DNA from: Micromonospora sp. HM5-17
GTDB lineage: Bacteria > Actinomycetota > Actinomycetes > Mycobacteriales > Micromonosporaceae
DNA length: 64,000 bases
Direction of reading: 5' to 3'
NCBI RefSeq assembly: GCF_003762835.1
Contig: NZ_RJWA01000010.1
Span: forward strand, 62,001-126,000
How positions within the stretch are numbered: the first letter of the stretch is position 1; every line of letters starts with the position of its first letter. The notes under the pieces are model-generated. The model did not search any database. It had not been told where the DNA came from and saw only the letters and a list, made by a program, of their open reading frames with translations. Positions 38,665 through 46,609 of the stretch are shown here, piece by piece. The translations under genes and the position numbers were made by a program.

Positions 38665-40002
38665 ATGCCTACGCTCCGAAACCGCCGGCTTGAACAGCTC
38701 CTCGGTGGAGCAATCGACGAGACGCTGACCTACGCGCAGGTGAAGGGCCTCATCCCGCACACCGCCGAAGGCCCAGACCTGGACTTCAAGCGCGACACCT
38801 ACACGAGCAGCGACCGAGACCGAAAGGCCCTGTGCACCGATGTCGCCGCACTCGCGAACGCCAACGGCGGCATCCTCGTCCTCGGCATGGACGAGGACGA
38901 GCAAGGCCGCGCGGCAACCGATACCGGCGTCGTCATCAGCGACGACGAGCGGCGCCGGCTCCGACAGACAGTCGTCGGCAACATCCAGCCGACACCGACG
39001 TTCGACATCCTCCCCATCGAGGATCCCGATCGTCCAGGTACTGGCTTCCTCGTCATCTGGGTCGCGCGGTCGGCGACGGCGCCACACGCCTACGTCGCTC
39101 AGAACAAGTCGATGCTGTACCCGAAACGGATTGGTACTGAGACTGCCTGGTTGTCGGAGAGCGAAGTGGCCGAGGCGTACCGGGCACGGTTCGCCGGCTT
39201 CGCAAGCCGGATCGAGGAAGCAGCCCGGATCGAAGCGGACTTCGTTCAACGCCTCGCACCAGACGAGCTGTTCGTCGTCGTCACCCTCGTCCCGGACCTG
39301 CCAGGGTCTGCCACCATCAACAGCGCCGCGCTGAAGGCGTTCCAGATGCGTAACGCGAGCTGTGAAGTGGGCGCCTTCGGTATCCCAGTGGGCAAGTTCC
39401 ACCGATCGACAGTGCGCCGACGCTGCTTGGTAGGCACCGCATCGCTCGAGAGAAGCAAGCCGTACTCGCGTCTTGCGTGCGAGCTGCATGAGACCGGCAG
39501 CGGCGTGTTCGGCTGCGCGAAGATCGAGTCGCGTCCAGATGTCAAGGATCTGAAGGTCAAGCTCGCTGACAACCTGTGGCTCACACTTACCATCGGCACC
39601 GGCCTCAACCTTCTCGCCCGCCATGCGCGTGATCAAGCCGCAGCTGGCGGTCTGGCCACCGTCAGGACCACCATCTGGCCGGTCACGTCTGAGGTTCCAG
39701 TCTCGCTGGTCTCCAACGTCGGTTGGCGAAATGAGCCGGTCGGCGGCGAACTGGTAAGCGAGCCGCCGGTCGCCGAGACCGTCGCCGACATCGACGACTT
39801 GAGCGCTGGAGGGGCAGGTTTGGCAGCGGCAACCCACCGACTCGCTAGCGAACTGTTCCAGGCGTTCGGGGCAGCGGAGGCCGAAGGCGTGACCCCAGAG
39901 GGAGCAATCCGCCTTCCCTACTGGCATCAGGGCTGGCATGCCGAGATAAGCCGCTGGGCCGGGAGCTCTGGGGTTGAGGTGCTTCGGGAGGCCAACGCCT
40001 GA
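38665..40002 (+). CDS. AlbA_2 (Schlafen-like) ATP-binding domain protein, cargo gene (445 aa)
   Basis: Residues 32-80 (HTAEGPDLDFKRDTYTSSDRDRKALCTDVAALANANGGILVLGMDED) are the AlbA_2 signature: acidic/basic DFK motif, then the conserved ANANGG loop. The rest is a mixed alpha/beta C-terminus without a recognised domain. Such proteins appear in phage-defence islands and as prophage cargo. It is on the opposite strand, just beyond the terminase gene, and appears to have cut the promoter at 38,565. ATG at 38,665 with no clear ribosome binding site; ATG at 38,596 would extend it by 23 residues. Confidence 0.75.
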   Translation: MPTLRNRRLEQLLGGAIDETLTYAQVKGLIPHTAEGPDLDFKRDTYTSSDRDRKALCTDVAALANANGGILVLGMDEDEQGRAATDTGVVISDDERRRLRQTVVGNIQPTPTFDILPIEDPDRPGTGFLVIWVARSATAPHAYVAQNKSMLYPKRIGTETAWLSESEVAEAYRARFAGFASRIEEAARIEADFVQRLAPDELFVVVTLVPDLPGSATINSAALKAFQMRNASCEVGAFGIPVGKFHRSTVRRRCLVGTASLERSKPYSRLACELHETGSGVFGCAKIESRPDVKDLKVKLADNLWLTLTIGTGLNLLARHARDQAAAGGLATVRTTIWPVTSEVPVSLVSNVGWRNEPVGGELVSEPPVAETVADIDDLSAGGAGLAAATHRLASELFQAFGAAEAEGVTPEGAIRLPYWHQGWHAEISRWAGSSGVEVLREANA

Positions 40003-40010
40003 TCTACCTG

Positions 40011-41408
40011 TCATCGCGCGTCCGCCTGCAGGCGAGCCCGGTGACCGAGTGGCGACGCAACGACGGCCCGCCGAGTTTCCTTGCTGCGCAGGTACGTCAC
40101 CCCGTGCACGAGCGCGTCCAGCCGGTCCGGCGAGTCCCCGGACTCCGGCGTCCAGGTCGTCAGCTGGTCCTCTAGCGCCGGGAACGCGCCGACGTGGTGC
40201 ACCCGGGGCGGGTCGACCTCGTACCGGGCCGCGACCGGCTCCGCCCGGACCCGCTTGCTCGCCCGGGGCTGCACCACGTCGATCGGCGGGTCGCCGCCGG
40301 GCAGCAGTCCCTCCCGCTGCATCGCGATCCAGGCGTCGACGAGGATGTCCCGCATCCACACCGACGAGCCCTCGACGATCACCACGTCGGCGTCGACATC
40401 GATGTAGCACTGCCAGATCCGGCGGCCGGCCGCCATGCCGGCGATCTTCATCGACCGGTCGGCCAGCACGTAGTGGTCGCCGTCCTCGCCCCGGCCCACC
40501 GCGACGATGCCCGTCTCGTCGCTCGTCTCCGACACCGTGTCGGCCGGGTCGACCGACACCACGGTCCGGACCAGGGGCGGCACGTCGTCCTTGTCGACCC
40601 GGCCGGCCTCGATCCATGCCGACTTCCACAGCGCGCCCTCGACGTCGGTCAGCAGCTCGGCGTCCAGCTCCTGCCGGCCGAGCCGGGTGCCGCCGTACTG
40701 CTCCAGCAGCTCCTCCAGCGCCTCCGGGCTCAGGTTCGCCGCGTTGTCCAGCGTCCGGCCGCGCGTGATGACCACCCGGGGGCGCCTGGACCGGGCCTTC
40801 TGTTTCGCCGCCCGCGTCAGCAGCTTCTTGATGTGCGGCAGCGGCTTCGGGGTCGTGCTGATGACCATGCGCGGGTTCTCGGCCTCGCGCATGCAGAACC
40901 AGAGCATGTCGAACACGCCCTGCGCCGTCTGCACCGGCCAGGCGGCGTACTCGTCGCACCACACGCCGTCGAAGTCGTAGCCGCGCAGCACGTCGGGGTC
41001 CTGCGCGCCGAAGCCGCGGATGATCGACCCGTTGCGGAGCATCACGTAGGGCTCCGACTTGTTGAACGTCGCCACCTCGCGAGGCGGAATGACCGCGAGG
41101 AGCCCGGCCCGCCGGGCGGTGAAGCAGACGTTGTAGACCTCGCGGTGCGTCTTCGCGACGACCGCATAGTGCCCGCCCGGCCGCGCGGCGGCCCACTTCC
41201 GGACCGTCTCCGCGCCGGTGCGGGTCTTGCCGAAGCCGCGACCGGCGAGCAGCATCCAGATCCGGTACCAGGCGGGCTCCAACTGCTCTGGCCGGGCGTG
41301 CCGGGGCCAGTCGTAGCGCAGGTTGCCCTGCACCTCCGAAACCACGCGCAGGTAGGCGGCCAGCTCGGCGTCGGACATCAACGCCGGATCCGGGTACGCC
41401 AGCAGCAT
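40011..41408 (-). CDS. Terminase large subunit (465 aa)
   Basis: ATP-driven DNA packaging motor and nuclease. Walker A GRGFGKT (56-62), Walker B DGVWCDEYAAW with catalytic Glu 153, and the RNase-H-like nuclease starting with VVSVDPAD (Asp 288) and ending with the DALVHGVTYL region. Full length for the family. Three bp separate it from the upstream membrane gene; nine bp separate its stop from the convergent AlbA_2 gene. Confidence 0.95.
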   Translation of the reverse strand: MLLAYPDPALMSDAELAAYLRVVSEVQGNLRYDWPRHARPEQLEPAWYRIWMLLAGRGFGKTRTGAETVRKWAAARPGGHYAVVAKTHREVYNVCFTARRAGLLAVIPPREVATFNKSEPYVMLRNGSIIRGFGAQDPDVLRGYDFDGVWCDEYAAWPVQTAQGVFDMLWFCMREAENPRMVISTTPKPLPHIKKLLTRAAKQKARSRRPRVVITRGRTLDNAANLSPEALEELLEQYGGTRLGRQELDAELLTDVEGALWKSAWIEAGRVDKDDVPPLVRTVVSVDPADTVSETSDETGIVAVGRGEDGDHYVLADRSMKIAGMAAGRRIWQCYIDVDADVVIVEGSSVWMRDILVDAWIAMQREGLLPGGDPPIDVVQPRASKRVRAEPVAARYEVDPPRVHHVGAFPALEDQLTTWTPESGDSPDRLDALVHGVTYLRSKETRRAVVASPLGHRARLQADAR

Positions 41409-41411
41409 CGG

Positions 41412-41825
41412 TCAGCGCCGCCCGTTCCGCAGATCGCGCTCCAGCTCGCGCACGTCGACGCTCGCGCACCACGCCAGCCCGAACAGGACAGCCACCGTCA
41501 CCAGGTGGCAGCAGGCCGAGGCGACGCCGAGCCACCGAACGCCGAGGTACAGCACCAGCACCGTCACCGCGAGCCAGCCGCCGAGGAGCAGCCGCCACGA
41601 CCACACCCGACGGCGGAGAGCTCGCCGCTGCGCCGTGGTGAGCGGGGCCCAGGGTGGCGGCGGGCCGACGAGCGGCGGCGGCAAGGGCAGCGTCGGCGCC
41701 TGGTCGGCCTCGGGCCACGCGTACCGGCCGACGGCCGGCGCCGCCGGCTCAGGCCGCCGGGTGCCATACACGCGGCCTCGCTCGTGGCCGACGACCAGCC
41801 GGGCCGACCTCGGACCGCGGCTCAC
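41412..41825 (-). CDS. Small membrane protein of the terminase operon (137 aa)
   Basis: Basic Pro-rich N-terminus followed by two membrane segments (WRLLLGGWLAVTVLVLYLGV and ACCHLVTVAVLFGLAWC) and a charged tail. The GTG at 41,825 overlaps the stop of the preceding 49-aa gene (GTGA), so the longer frame to 41,936 is rejected. Function unknown. Confidence 0.7.
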   Translation of the reverse strand: MSRGPRSARLVVGHERGRVYGTRRPEPAAPAVGRYAWPEADQAPTLPLPPPLVGPPPPWAPLTTAQRRALRRRVWSWRLLLGGWLAVTVLVLYLGVRWLGVASACCHLVTVAVLFGLAWCASVDVRELERDLRNGRR

Positions 41826-41971
41826 CAGGCCGCCACCAGCCACACGCACCCGACGGCGGCCAAGCCCAGCAGCACCGACCCCACCGCCACACACCACACC
41901 GCCCACCGGGGGGCGCGTACCTCGACCACGATCCACACCTGCCCGTCATTCCTGCGGCGCCGACTCGCCAT
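41822..41971 (-). CDS. 49-aa single-membrane-segment protein
   Basis: ATG at 41,971, TGA at 41,822-41,824. A basic N-terminus (SRRRRN) and one membrane helix (WAVWCVAVGSVLLGLAAVG). It overlaps the terminase small subunit by 26 bp and the next gene by 4 bp. The tight coupling supports a real gene. Confidence 0.6.
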   Translation of the reverse strand: MASRRRRNDGQVWIVVEVRAPRWAVWCVAVGSVLLGLAAVGCVWLVAAW

Positions 41972-42569
41972 CGGTCGCCTCCTCCGTGTCGTCGGCGTCG
42001 CCCGGCCCGTCGTCGCCGCTGTCCGGGCTGGACAGGCCGGCGCGGGACTGCGCCTCGGCGATCAGCGCCCGGAAGAACTCGGCCCGCTGCTCCTCACTCA
42101 TCTGGCTGACCTCGGCCTGGATCGGGCCGCCGTCGGGCCCGGTGTGCGCGGTCGTCGAGTCCGGCAGCCCGAGGGCCAGCCGCTCGACCCGGGTCGCCAC
42201 TTCCAGCCACCGCGCGATGTCGTTGGGCGTCAGCGCCGCCGGGTCGAGGGACTGCAACCGGGCGACGATCTTCGCCTGCAGCGCGGACGCGATGCGGGCG
42301 TGCCGCTCGGCCATGTCCCGGCGCCGCTCGGCCAGGCCCTCGCTGTAGAGGCGGTCCTGCTCGCGGTCCCACGCCTGCGCCCGCTGCACCCACCGCCAGG
42401 TGCTCGCCAGCTTGTGGAGGTAGTCCCGGGATTTGTGGACCTCGGCGGCGGCCTTCGCGACGGTGCGGGTGCGACCGAGGTCCCGGTACAGGGCGAAGTA
42501 CGAGTACGCCTTCTCGGGCTCGTCGTCCTGCCTGTCCCACGGGAGGACCGCCTGCTCGGTCACGGTCAC
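41946..42569 (-). CDS. Terminase small subunit-like protein (207 aa)
   Basis: Residues about 20-65 (YSYFALYRDLGRTRTVAKAAAEVHKSRDYLHKLASTWRWVQRA) form the DNA-binding helix-turn-helix, followed by an oligomerisation coiled coil (RRRDMAERHARIASALQAKIVARLQ) and an acidic tail. It sits directly upstream of the large subunit module, as expected. Confidence 0.8.
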   Translation of the reverse strand: MTVTEQAVLPWDRQDDEPEKAYSYFALYRDLGRTRTVAKAAAEVHKSRDYLHKLASTWRWVQRAQAWDREQDRLYSEGLAERRRDMAERHARIASALQAKIVARLQSLDPAALTPNDIARWLEVATRVERLALGLPDSTTAHTGPDGGPIQAEVSQMSEEQRAEFFRALIAEAQSRAGLSSPDSGDDGPGDADDTEEATDGESAPQE

Positions 42570-42644
42570 CTCCTCGTGCTGTGCTGGCGTGCGGTGGTGC
42601 GGTCGGCCCGGCCGGCGGGGAAGTCGGGTCGGGCCGATCCGTTC

Positions 42645-42932
42645 TCAGTGGCCTGCGGGTCGGGCGCTGGGCATCGGGGGTCGGGCGATCGCCGCGTTGC
42701 CGTACATCAGGGCGTCGTCGAGGGCGGTGAGCACCAGCGAGGATTCGCGGCCGGGCGGCAGGCTGCGCATCGCCTCGGCCATGAGCACCTTCACCGCGGC
42801 CCGCCACCGGGCGTGCCGCTCGGCGGTGGCCAGGTCGGCGGGTGGGTGGTAGTCGCAGCGTCGGTCGAGTTCGGCGCGCTGCCGCTCGTCCAGGCCGGCG
42901 TACAGGTCGTTGTCGGGGGCGGTGCTGGTCAT
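42645..42932 (-). CDS. Acb2/Tad1-like hairpin protein, candidate anti-CBASS sponge (95 aa)
   Basis: Residues 26-84 follow the Acb2/Tad1 hairpin pattern: CDYHPP, then a helix (TAERHARWRAAVKVLMAEAM), LPPGRESSLVLTALDDALMYGNAAIARP. The GRE-SL-LT-L-(D/E)-A-MYxNAAIAR segment is the best-conserved stretch of that family, whose known members trap cyclic nucleotides and block CBASS or Thoeris immunity. The ATG at 42,932 has AGGAGGA before it and a 35-bp dyad directly upstream, at the head of the terminase operon. Activity is inferred from the motif only. Confidence 0.75.
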   Translation of the reverse strand: MTSTAPDNDLYAGLDERQRAELDRRCDYHPPADLATAERHARWRAAVKVLMAEAMRSLPPGRESSLVLTALDDALMYGNAAIARPPMPSARPAGH

Positions 42933-42941
42933 GGTCTCCTC

Positions 42942-42976
42942 CTGTGCGGTCGCGGTGGTTTATTGCGGCCGTCTTG
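42942..42976. promoter_or_regulatory. 35-bp dyad element, copy 4
   Basis: CTGTGCGGT (42,942-42,950) and GCCGTCTTG (42,968-42,976) with the inner TTATTGCG block. Ten bp before the ATG of the Acb2-like gene; its left arm overlaps the AGGAGGA ribosome binding site. Confidence 0.65.
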
Positions 42977-43054
42977 ATCATGCGCCGGCTGGCGCGGGGT
43001 GTGCGGGACCGGCGGGCTGACTGGTGGGTCAGGTCCGCCGGGGCCCGGTGTGGG

Positions 43055-43966
43055 TCAGCTGGCCAGGTAGTCGGCGGCCAGCAGTTCCAGGGCGCGCCAC
43101 CGCTGGTCGGCGGGGACCTCGCCCTTGCGGACCATGCGGTCGACGGCCCGGGCGAGCACGGCGCCGGCGTCGGCCGGCATCGAGCGGGTGCCGAGGATCG
43201 TCTCGATGGGGACGAGGCGTCGAGCGTCGACGGGCTCGCTGGTGTCTGGGTCGAGCCAGGCGTCCCGCAGCTCGTCGAGGTGCCGCTCGAACACCGCCAG
43301 GATGAGGCCGAGGGCGGTGGCTACGTTGCCGACGTTGTGGGCGCCGTGGGCGGTTGCGAGGGCGTCGAGGGTGGTCTCGTAGTCGGCGTAGGCGGCGAGC
43401 CAGCGGGCGTCGGCTTGGACGAGCTTGCGGGCCTCGTCGAACGAGGCGCGGGCGGCGTCCAGCTCGTGGGGCAGGAACACGAGCTGGACGGTGGCGAAGT
43501 CGAGGTTGGCCTCGCTCAGGCCCTCCAGGTCGACCTGGGCGAGCAGGTCGAGCTGCTTGTCGTCGAGGCCGGAGTAGGCCCGCCAGTCGACGTCGTCCAG
43601 CTCCTCGTACAGCTGCCGCAGCGTGGCCGGGTCGTCCTCGCCTTCGATCGCGTTGTGGGACAGCTGCAGCGCGACCTGCCGGGCGCGGGACAGCGGCTGG
43701 TCGACCACGATGACGTCGACCTGCTCCAGGCCGACCTCGCGGGCGGCCATGATCCGGTGGTTGCCGGACAGCACCACCATCCGGCCGGTGGCCTGGTCGT
43801 TCCACACTAGCGGTGTGCTGGTGAGCGCCCCGTCGCGGCGTATGTTGGCCACGAGCCGGTCGAACACCTCTTTGCGCATGAACCGCGCGTTCACCTCGAC
43901 GAGCGTGAGCTCGCGCGGGTCGACCGTCTCGCGGCGCAGGTTCAGCGGTCCCTCGTCGTCGCTCAT
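43055..43966 (-). CDS. ParB-like (ParB/sulfiredoxin fold) phage protein (303 aa)
   Basis: N-terminal ParB nuclease-like domain: VEVNARFMRKEVFDRLVANIRRDG, PLVWNDQATGRMVVLSGNHRIMAAREVGLEQVDVIVV (GNHR box) and VALQLSHNAIEGEDD. The C-terminal half is helical and acidic. ATG at 43,966, ATGA overlap with the modification gene. Genes of this kind often sit beside phage DNA-modification enzymes, so the pair probably acts together on phage DNA. Confidence 0.85.
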   Translation of the reverse strand: MSDDEGPLNLRRETVDPRELTLVEVNARFMRKEVFDRLVANIRRDGALTSTPLVWNDQATGRMVVLSGNHRIMAAREVGLEQVDVIVVDQPLSRARQVALQLSHNAIEGEDDPATLRQLYEELDDVDWRAYSGLDDKQLDLLAQVDLEGLSEANLDFATVQLVFLPHELDAARASFDEARKLVQADARWLAAYADYETTLDALATAHGAHNVGNVATALGLILAVFERHLDELRDAWLDPDTSEPVDARRLVPIETILGTRSMPADAGAVLARAVDRMVRKGEVPADQRWRALELLAADYLAS

Positions 43967-46065
43967 CGCGTGTCCTTTCCGTGGCGGCGCTTCCACTCCG
44001 TCAGCGCCTCGTCGAGGGTCCAGCCGCCGAGCGGGCCGCCGTACTGGAGCTGGTATCGGTGGATGCCGTCGGCGGCCGGCTCGCTGCGCTTCTGCAGCTT
44101 GACGCCGGGGATGCCGCGCCCGTACTTCGCCGAGTTCGGGTTGTTGGTGAACGCGGTCGTCGACCAGGCGGTGAGCCGCTTGCTGAGCGAGCGCTGGAGC
44201 AGCAGTTGGGCCTCCCGGGAGGCGGCGGCCATGACGATCAGCTTCGCCAGCCTGCGGTATCGGGTCCACGACACCGGGAAGTCGCTCATCAGGTACGCCG
44301 TTGACGGGTCGTACTTGGGCGGCAGGTAGGCGAACGCGCCGATGATGCGCCCGTCGACGCTGACGCCGCAGGCGAGCAGGGGAGAGCCCGGCAGGATCGT
44401 CTTGGACATGAACTGGCTCCGGATGGCGGAGAACTGGCCGCCGGTGAGCACGTGGATGGCCATGCGGTCGCCGAGGTCCTCGTTGGGCCCGATCTTCGGC
44501 ATGAGGATCGGTGTGACCTGCTGGGCGGGCCGGACGACCCGGCGCGGGCCGGAGGAGGCGTAGACGTAGATCGGCAGGCCGCGGTTGCTGGTTTGCACGA
44601 CGCCGCGCAGCCACGGCCGCAGCTCGTCCCGGGCGATGTGCAGGCCGAGGATCCAGTGTGGCCGGTCGAGGACCGCGGCGATGATTTCCTCCTTGCCGTC
44701 CTCGTCCAGCTCGTTGTACGTCGGCGCCGGCCAGTCGAAGTAGTGGTCTATGGCCGCGAACTGGCTCTCGTAGTCGCCGGTGTTGTGCATGGCGAAGCCC
44801 TCGCCGATGTACGTCCCGGTCGTCGTCGTGATCGACTGGATGGGTCGCTCGCCGAGTGGTTCCACCGCCACGACCCGCACCCGGCAGTTGCCGCGCGACC
44901 GGACGCTCATCTGCTCGATGTCGAGCGCCGCGAGGCGCGAGATCAGCCGTTCGGGGCGCAGCGTGCCGAGCGCCCGCAGGATCGTCGGGAAGCCTCCGGC
45001 GACCTCGATGCCCAGGACTCCGCTCGGCCGCAGCTTCGCGCCGGCGTCGAAGCCGTGCCGCTTCAACAGGTCGATCACCTTGTCGGCCGTCGGTCCGGGC
45101 CGCTGCGACAGCTGAAGCTTCGACGCCTGCCCAATGTGGATGGAGCCCTCGCCGTCAAACATGCCGGCCAGCCACCCGGCCTCGTAGGTGCGGGCCTCCT
45201 CCCAGGTGTCGAGCAGCCGCAGCACGTACGGTGCCTTCTCCAGCAGCTGGTCGGCCCGCACCCAGCGGCGTTTGCCGCCGCTTGTCTTGCTGTCGTACTG
45301 GTCGGCCAGCCATGGGTGGTCGGCGGTGCAGACGATCGAGGTGCCGTCAGCGAGGTGCACCCGCAAGCACTCCTTCACTGCCGGCTCCGACCGGGTGACG
45401 ACGGACCGCCGCCAGCGCCGCAGCCGCATCCCGTCAGGTGGGTACTCGTCGAACGCGAGGAGCCGGTCGCCGGGCCGCAGCTCGCCGCACGGCACCCACC
45501 GCAGGTCCTCGGTCAGCAGCCGCTCGTCGGGTGCGAGGCAGTAGAACGGCGGGAACATCGCCACCGGGGCGTCGGCCGGCACCACGTCGCGTAGGTAGTC
45601 CCGCACGTCGCCGCAGTAGTACGAGCCGAGCCGCAGGGTCAGCGCCTCCAGCTTGGCGACCGTCTTGGCGTGCATGGTCGGGAACTGGCCGATGGTGGCC
45701 CGCACCATCCGCTCGTAGTAGACCCCGGACCGGCCGACGTACTGGAGGAACCGGGTGCCGAGCATCAGCGTGGCGAGCGTGTGCGTCGGCGTGGTCAGGT
45801 ACGGCTCCAGCCAGGCCAGCTGGTCGCGGTGCTCCTCCTTGAGCTGGTAGTCGAGGGGGCGGCCGGCGAGCCACCAGCCCAACGCCGATGAGTACGCCTG
45901 GACGTCGTTGCCGTGGATGGTGCGGTGTTCGCCGGGGCGGGCGTGCAGCGTCCGCTCGATCGTGAAGTTGCCGGAGCAGCCGACGTAGAGGTCGGTGTCG
46001 GGCCACGAGTCGGCGTGCTCGTAGATGATGCTGCGCAGGTCGGCTGGGATGGAGCCGTGGAACAC
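43963..46065 (-). CDS. DNA-modification-like protein with intein: methyltransferase-like N-terminus, GNAT/Mom-like C-terminus (700 aa precursor)
   Basis: Exteins total 447 aa. Residues 20-75 (DLYVGCSGNFTIERTL, HGNDVQAYSSALG) resemble the SAM region of D12-type adenine methylases, and FPPFY plus TGDYE, rejoined after splicing, would be the catalytic motif. The C-terminal extein (LLACGVSVDGRIIGAFAYLP, YRRLAKLIVMAAAS, TTAFTNNPNSAKYGRGIPG) resembles GNAT acyltransferases such as phage Mu Mom. Relatives are, to my knowledge, called putative antirestriction methyltransferases. GTG at 46,065. Coupled to the ParB-like gene, preceded by a tRNA-Gly gene and a 35-bp dyad. Confidence 0.7.
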   Translation of the reverse strand: MFHGSIPADLRSIIYEHADSWPDTDLYVGCSGNFTIERTLHARPGEHRTIHGNDVQAYSSALGWWLAGRPLDYQLKEEHRDQLAWLEPYLTTPTHTLATLMLGTRFLQYVGRSGVYYERMVRATIGQFPTMHAKTVAKLEALTLRLGSYYCGDVRDYLRDVVPADAPVAMFPPFYCLAPDERLLTEDLRWVPCGELRPGDRLLAFDEYPPDGMRLRRWRRSVVTRSEPAVKECLRVHLADGTSIVCTADHPWLADQYDSKTSGGKRRWVRADQLLEKAPYVLRLLDTWEEARTYEAGWLAGMFDGEGSIHIGQASKLQLSQRPGPTADKVIDLLKRHGFDAGAKLRPSGVLGIEVAGGFPTILRALGTLRPERLISRLAALDIEQMSVRSRGNCRVRVVAVEPLGERPIQSITTTTGTYIGEGFAMHNTGDYESQFAAIDHYFDWPAPTYNELDEDGKEEIIAAVLDRPHWILGLHIARDELRPWLRGVVQTSNRGLPIYVYASSGPRRVVRPAQQVTPILMPKIGPNEDLGDRMAIHVLTGGQFSAIRSQFMSKTILPGSPLLACGVSVDGRIIGAFAYLPPKYDPSTAYLMSDFPVSWTRYRRLAKLIVMAAASREAQLLLQRSLSKRLTAWSTTAFTNNPNSAKYGRGIPGVKLQKRSEPAADGIHRYQLQYGGPLGGWTLDEALTEWKRRHGKDTR
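44782..45540 (-). other. Intein with LAGLIDADG-type endonuclease (253 aa)
   Basis: Residues 176-428 of the precursor. Block A: C176 LAPDERLLTEDLRWVPCGELRPGDRLLA. Block B: GTSIVCTADHPWL with the TxxH histidine. One clear LAGLIDADG-like motif AGWLAGMFDGEGSIHIG (296-312). Block F/G: VEPLGERPIQSIT ... GEGFAMHN with His-Asn at 427-428 and Thr 429 as the +1 nucleophile. Insertion after MFPPFY, inside the host protein's catalytic motif, is typical for inteins. Confidence 0.93.
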
Positions 46066-46095
46066 GCGTCACCACCTTCCCCCGTGGCGGCGTCG

Positions 46096-46167
46096 AGCGC
46101 CGGCCAGGGCTCGAACCTGGGCCTCCGCCGTGGAACGGCGGCGTGCCACCAACAGCACTTCCAGCGC
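46096..46167 (-). tRNA. Prophage tRNA-Gly (anticodon UCC)
   Basis: Cloverleaf by eye: acceptor GCGCTGG with CCGGCGC (one G-T pair), D stem GTGC/GCAC with GG in the loop, anticodon stem CCGCC/GGCGG with loop GTTCCAC, T arm CCAGG-TTCGAGC-CCTGG, discriminator T as in bacterial Gly tRNAs. 72 nt, CCA not encoded. It reads GGA/GGG codons and lies 31 bp before the modification gene. Confidence 0.8.
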
Positions 46168-46174
46168 GGGTGCG

Positions 46175-46209
46175 CGGTATGCGCGCACGGCCAGATCGTA
46201 GCCGTATGC
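46175..46209. promoter_or_regulatory. 35-bp dyad element, copy 5
   Basis: CGGTATGCG on the left and GTAGCCGTATGC on the right; the left arm is degenerate. Eight bp upstream of the tRNA-Gly gene on the minus strand, so it is likely to control the tRNA and modification operon. Confidence 0.55.
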
Positions 46210-46277
46210 CTCGTGCCCGGGAGAGCAGGGAGGCCGCCTTTCGATCACTTTGTGGCTTGGCGTGCATCGCCGTAGCT

Positions 46278-46312
46278 CTGTAGGGCCGCAATGGTCTACT
46301 GTGACCGCACGG
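46278..46312. promoter_or_regulatory. 35-bp dyad element, copy 6
   Basis: CTGTAGGGCCGCAAT then CTACTGTGACCGCACGG: the left half with inner GCCGCAAT is well kept, the right arm is weaker. It lies 31 bp before the excisionase-like gene. Confidence 0.6.
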
Positions 46313-46342
46313 CCAGCGTGGATCATGAAAGGTGGGAGAGTC

Positions 46343-46534
46343 GTGGAGCGGGATTACACCTACGCCGAGGCCGCGGAGAAGCTGCGCATCACCGAGGGCA
46401 CGCTGAGGCGCTGGGTGTCCAAGGGCCGCATCTCCTGTCACCGGCTGGGCAGGCTGGTCAGGTTCACCGACGAGGACCTGGCGAGCGCGTACCGCCGGTC
46501 GCCGGCGTTGCCGACCACCACGCGGCGGCGCTGA
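46343..46534 (+). CDS. Excisionase-like helix-turn-helix protein (63 aa)
   Basis: YTYAEAAEKLRITEGTLRRWVSKGRISCHRLGRLVRFTDEDL is the MerR-type winged-helix pattern of phage excisionases (HTH_17). The GTG at 46,343 with GGTGGGAG is preferred; an ATG at 46,325 would add six residues. Divergent from the modification operon and convergent with the integrase, as expected for a recombination directionality factor. Confidence 0.8.
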   Translation: MERDYTYAEAAEKLRITEGTLRRWVSKGRISCHRLGRLVRFTDEDLASAYRRSPALPTTTRRR

Positions 46535-46556
46535 GCCAGAGGCATCTGCGAAGCAA

Positions 46557-46590
46557 GCGGGCGGCGAGCCTCTGCCTGCTCGCCGCCCGC
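46557..46590. terminator. Bidirectional terminator between excisionase and integrase
   Basis: A 13-bp perfect stem (GCGGGCGGCGAGC with GCTCGCCGCCCGC), 8-nt loop, between the convergent stop codons at 46,534 and 46,610. Confidence 0.8.
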
Positions 46591-46609
46591 CGCTGTCGGG
46601 TCACCCCCT

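Noticed and set aside
38527-41718. A 1063-codon minus-strand frame over terminase and AlbA_2 gene
   Set aside because: Out of frame with the terminase whose motifs are complete, and antisense to the AlbA_2 gene; low-complexity Arg/Ala/Gly composition.
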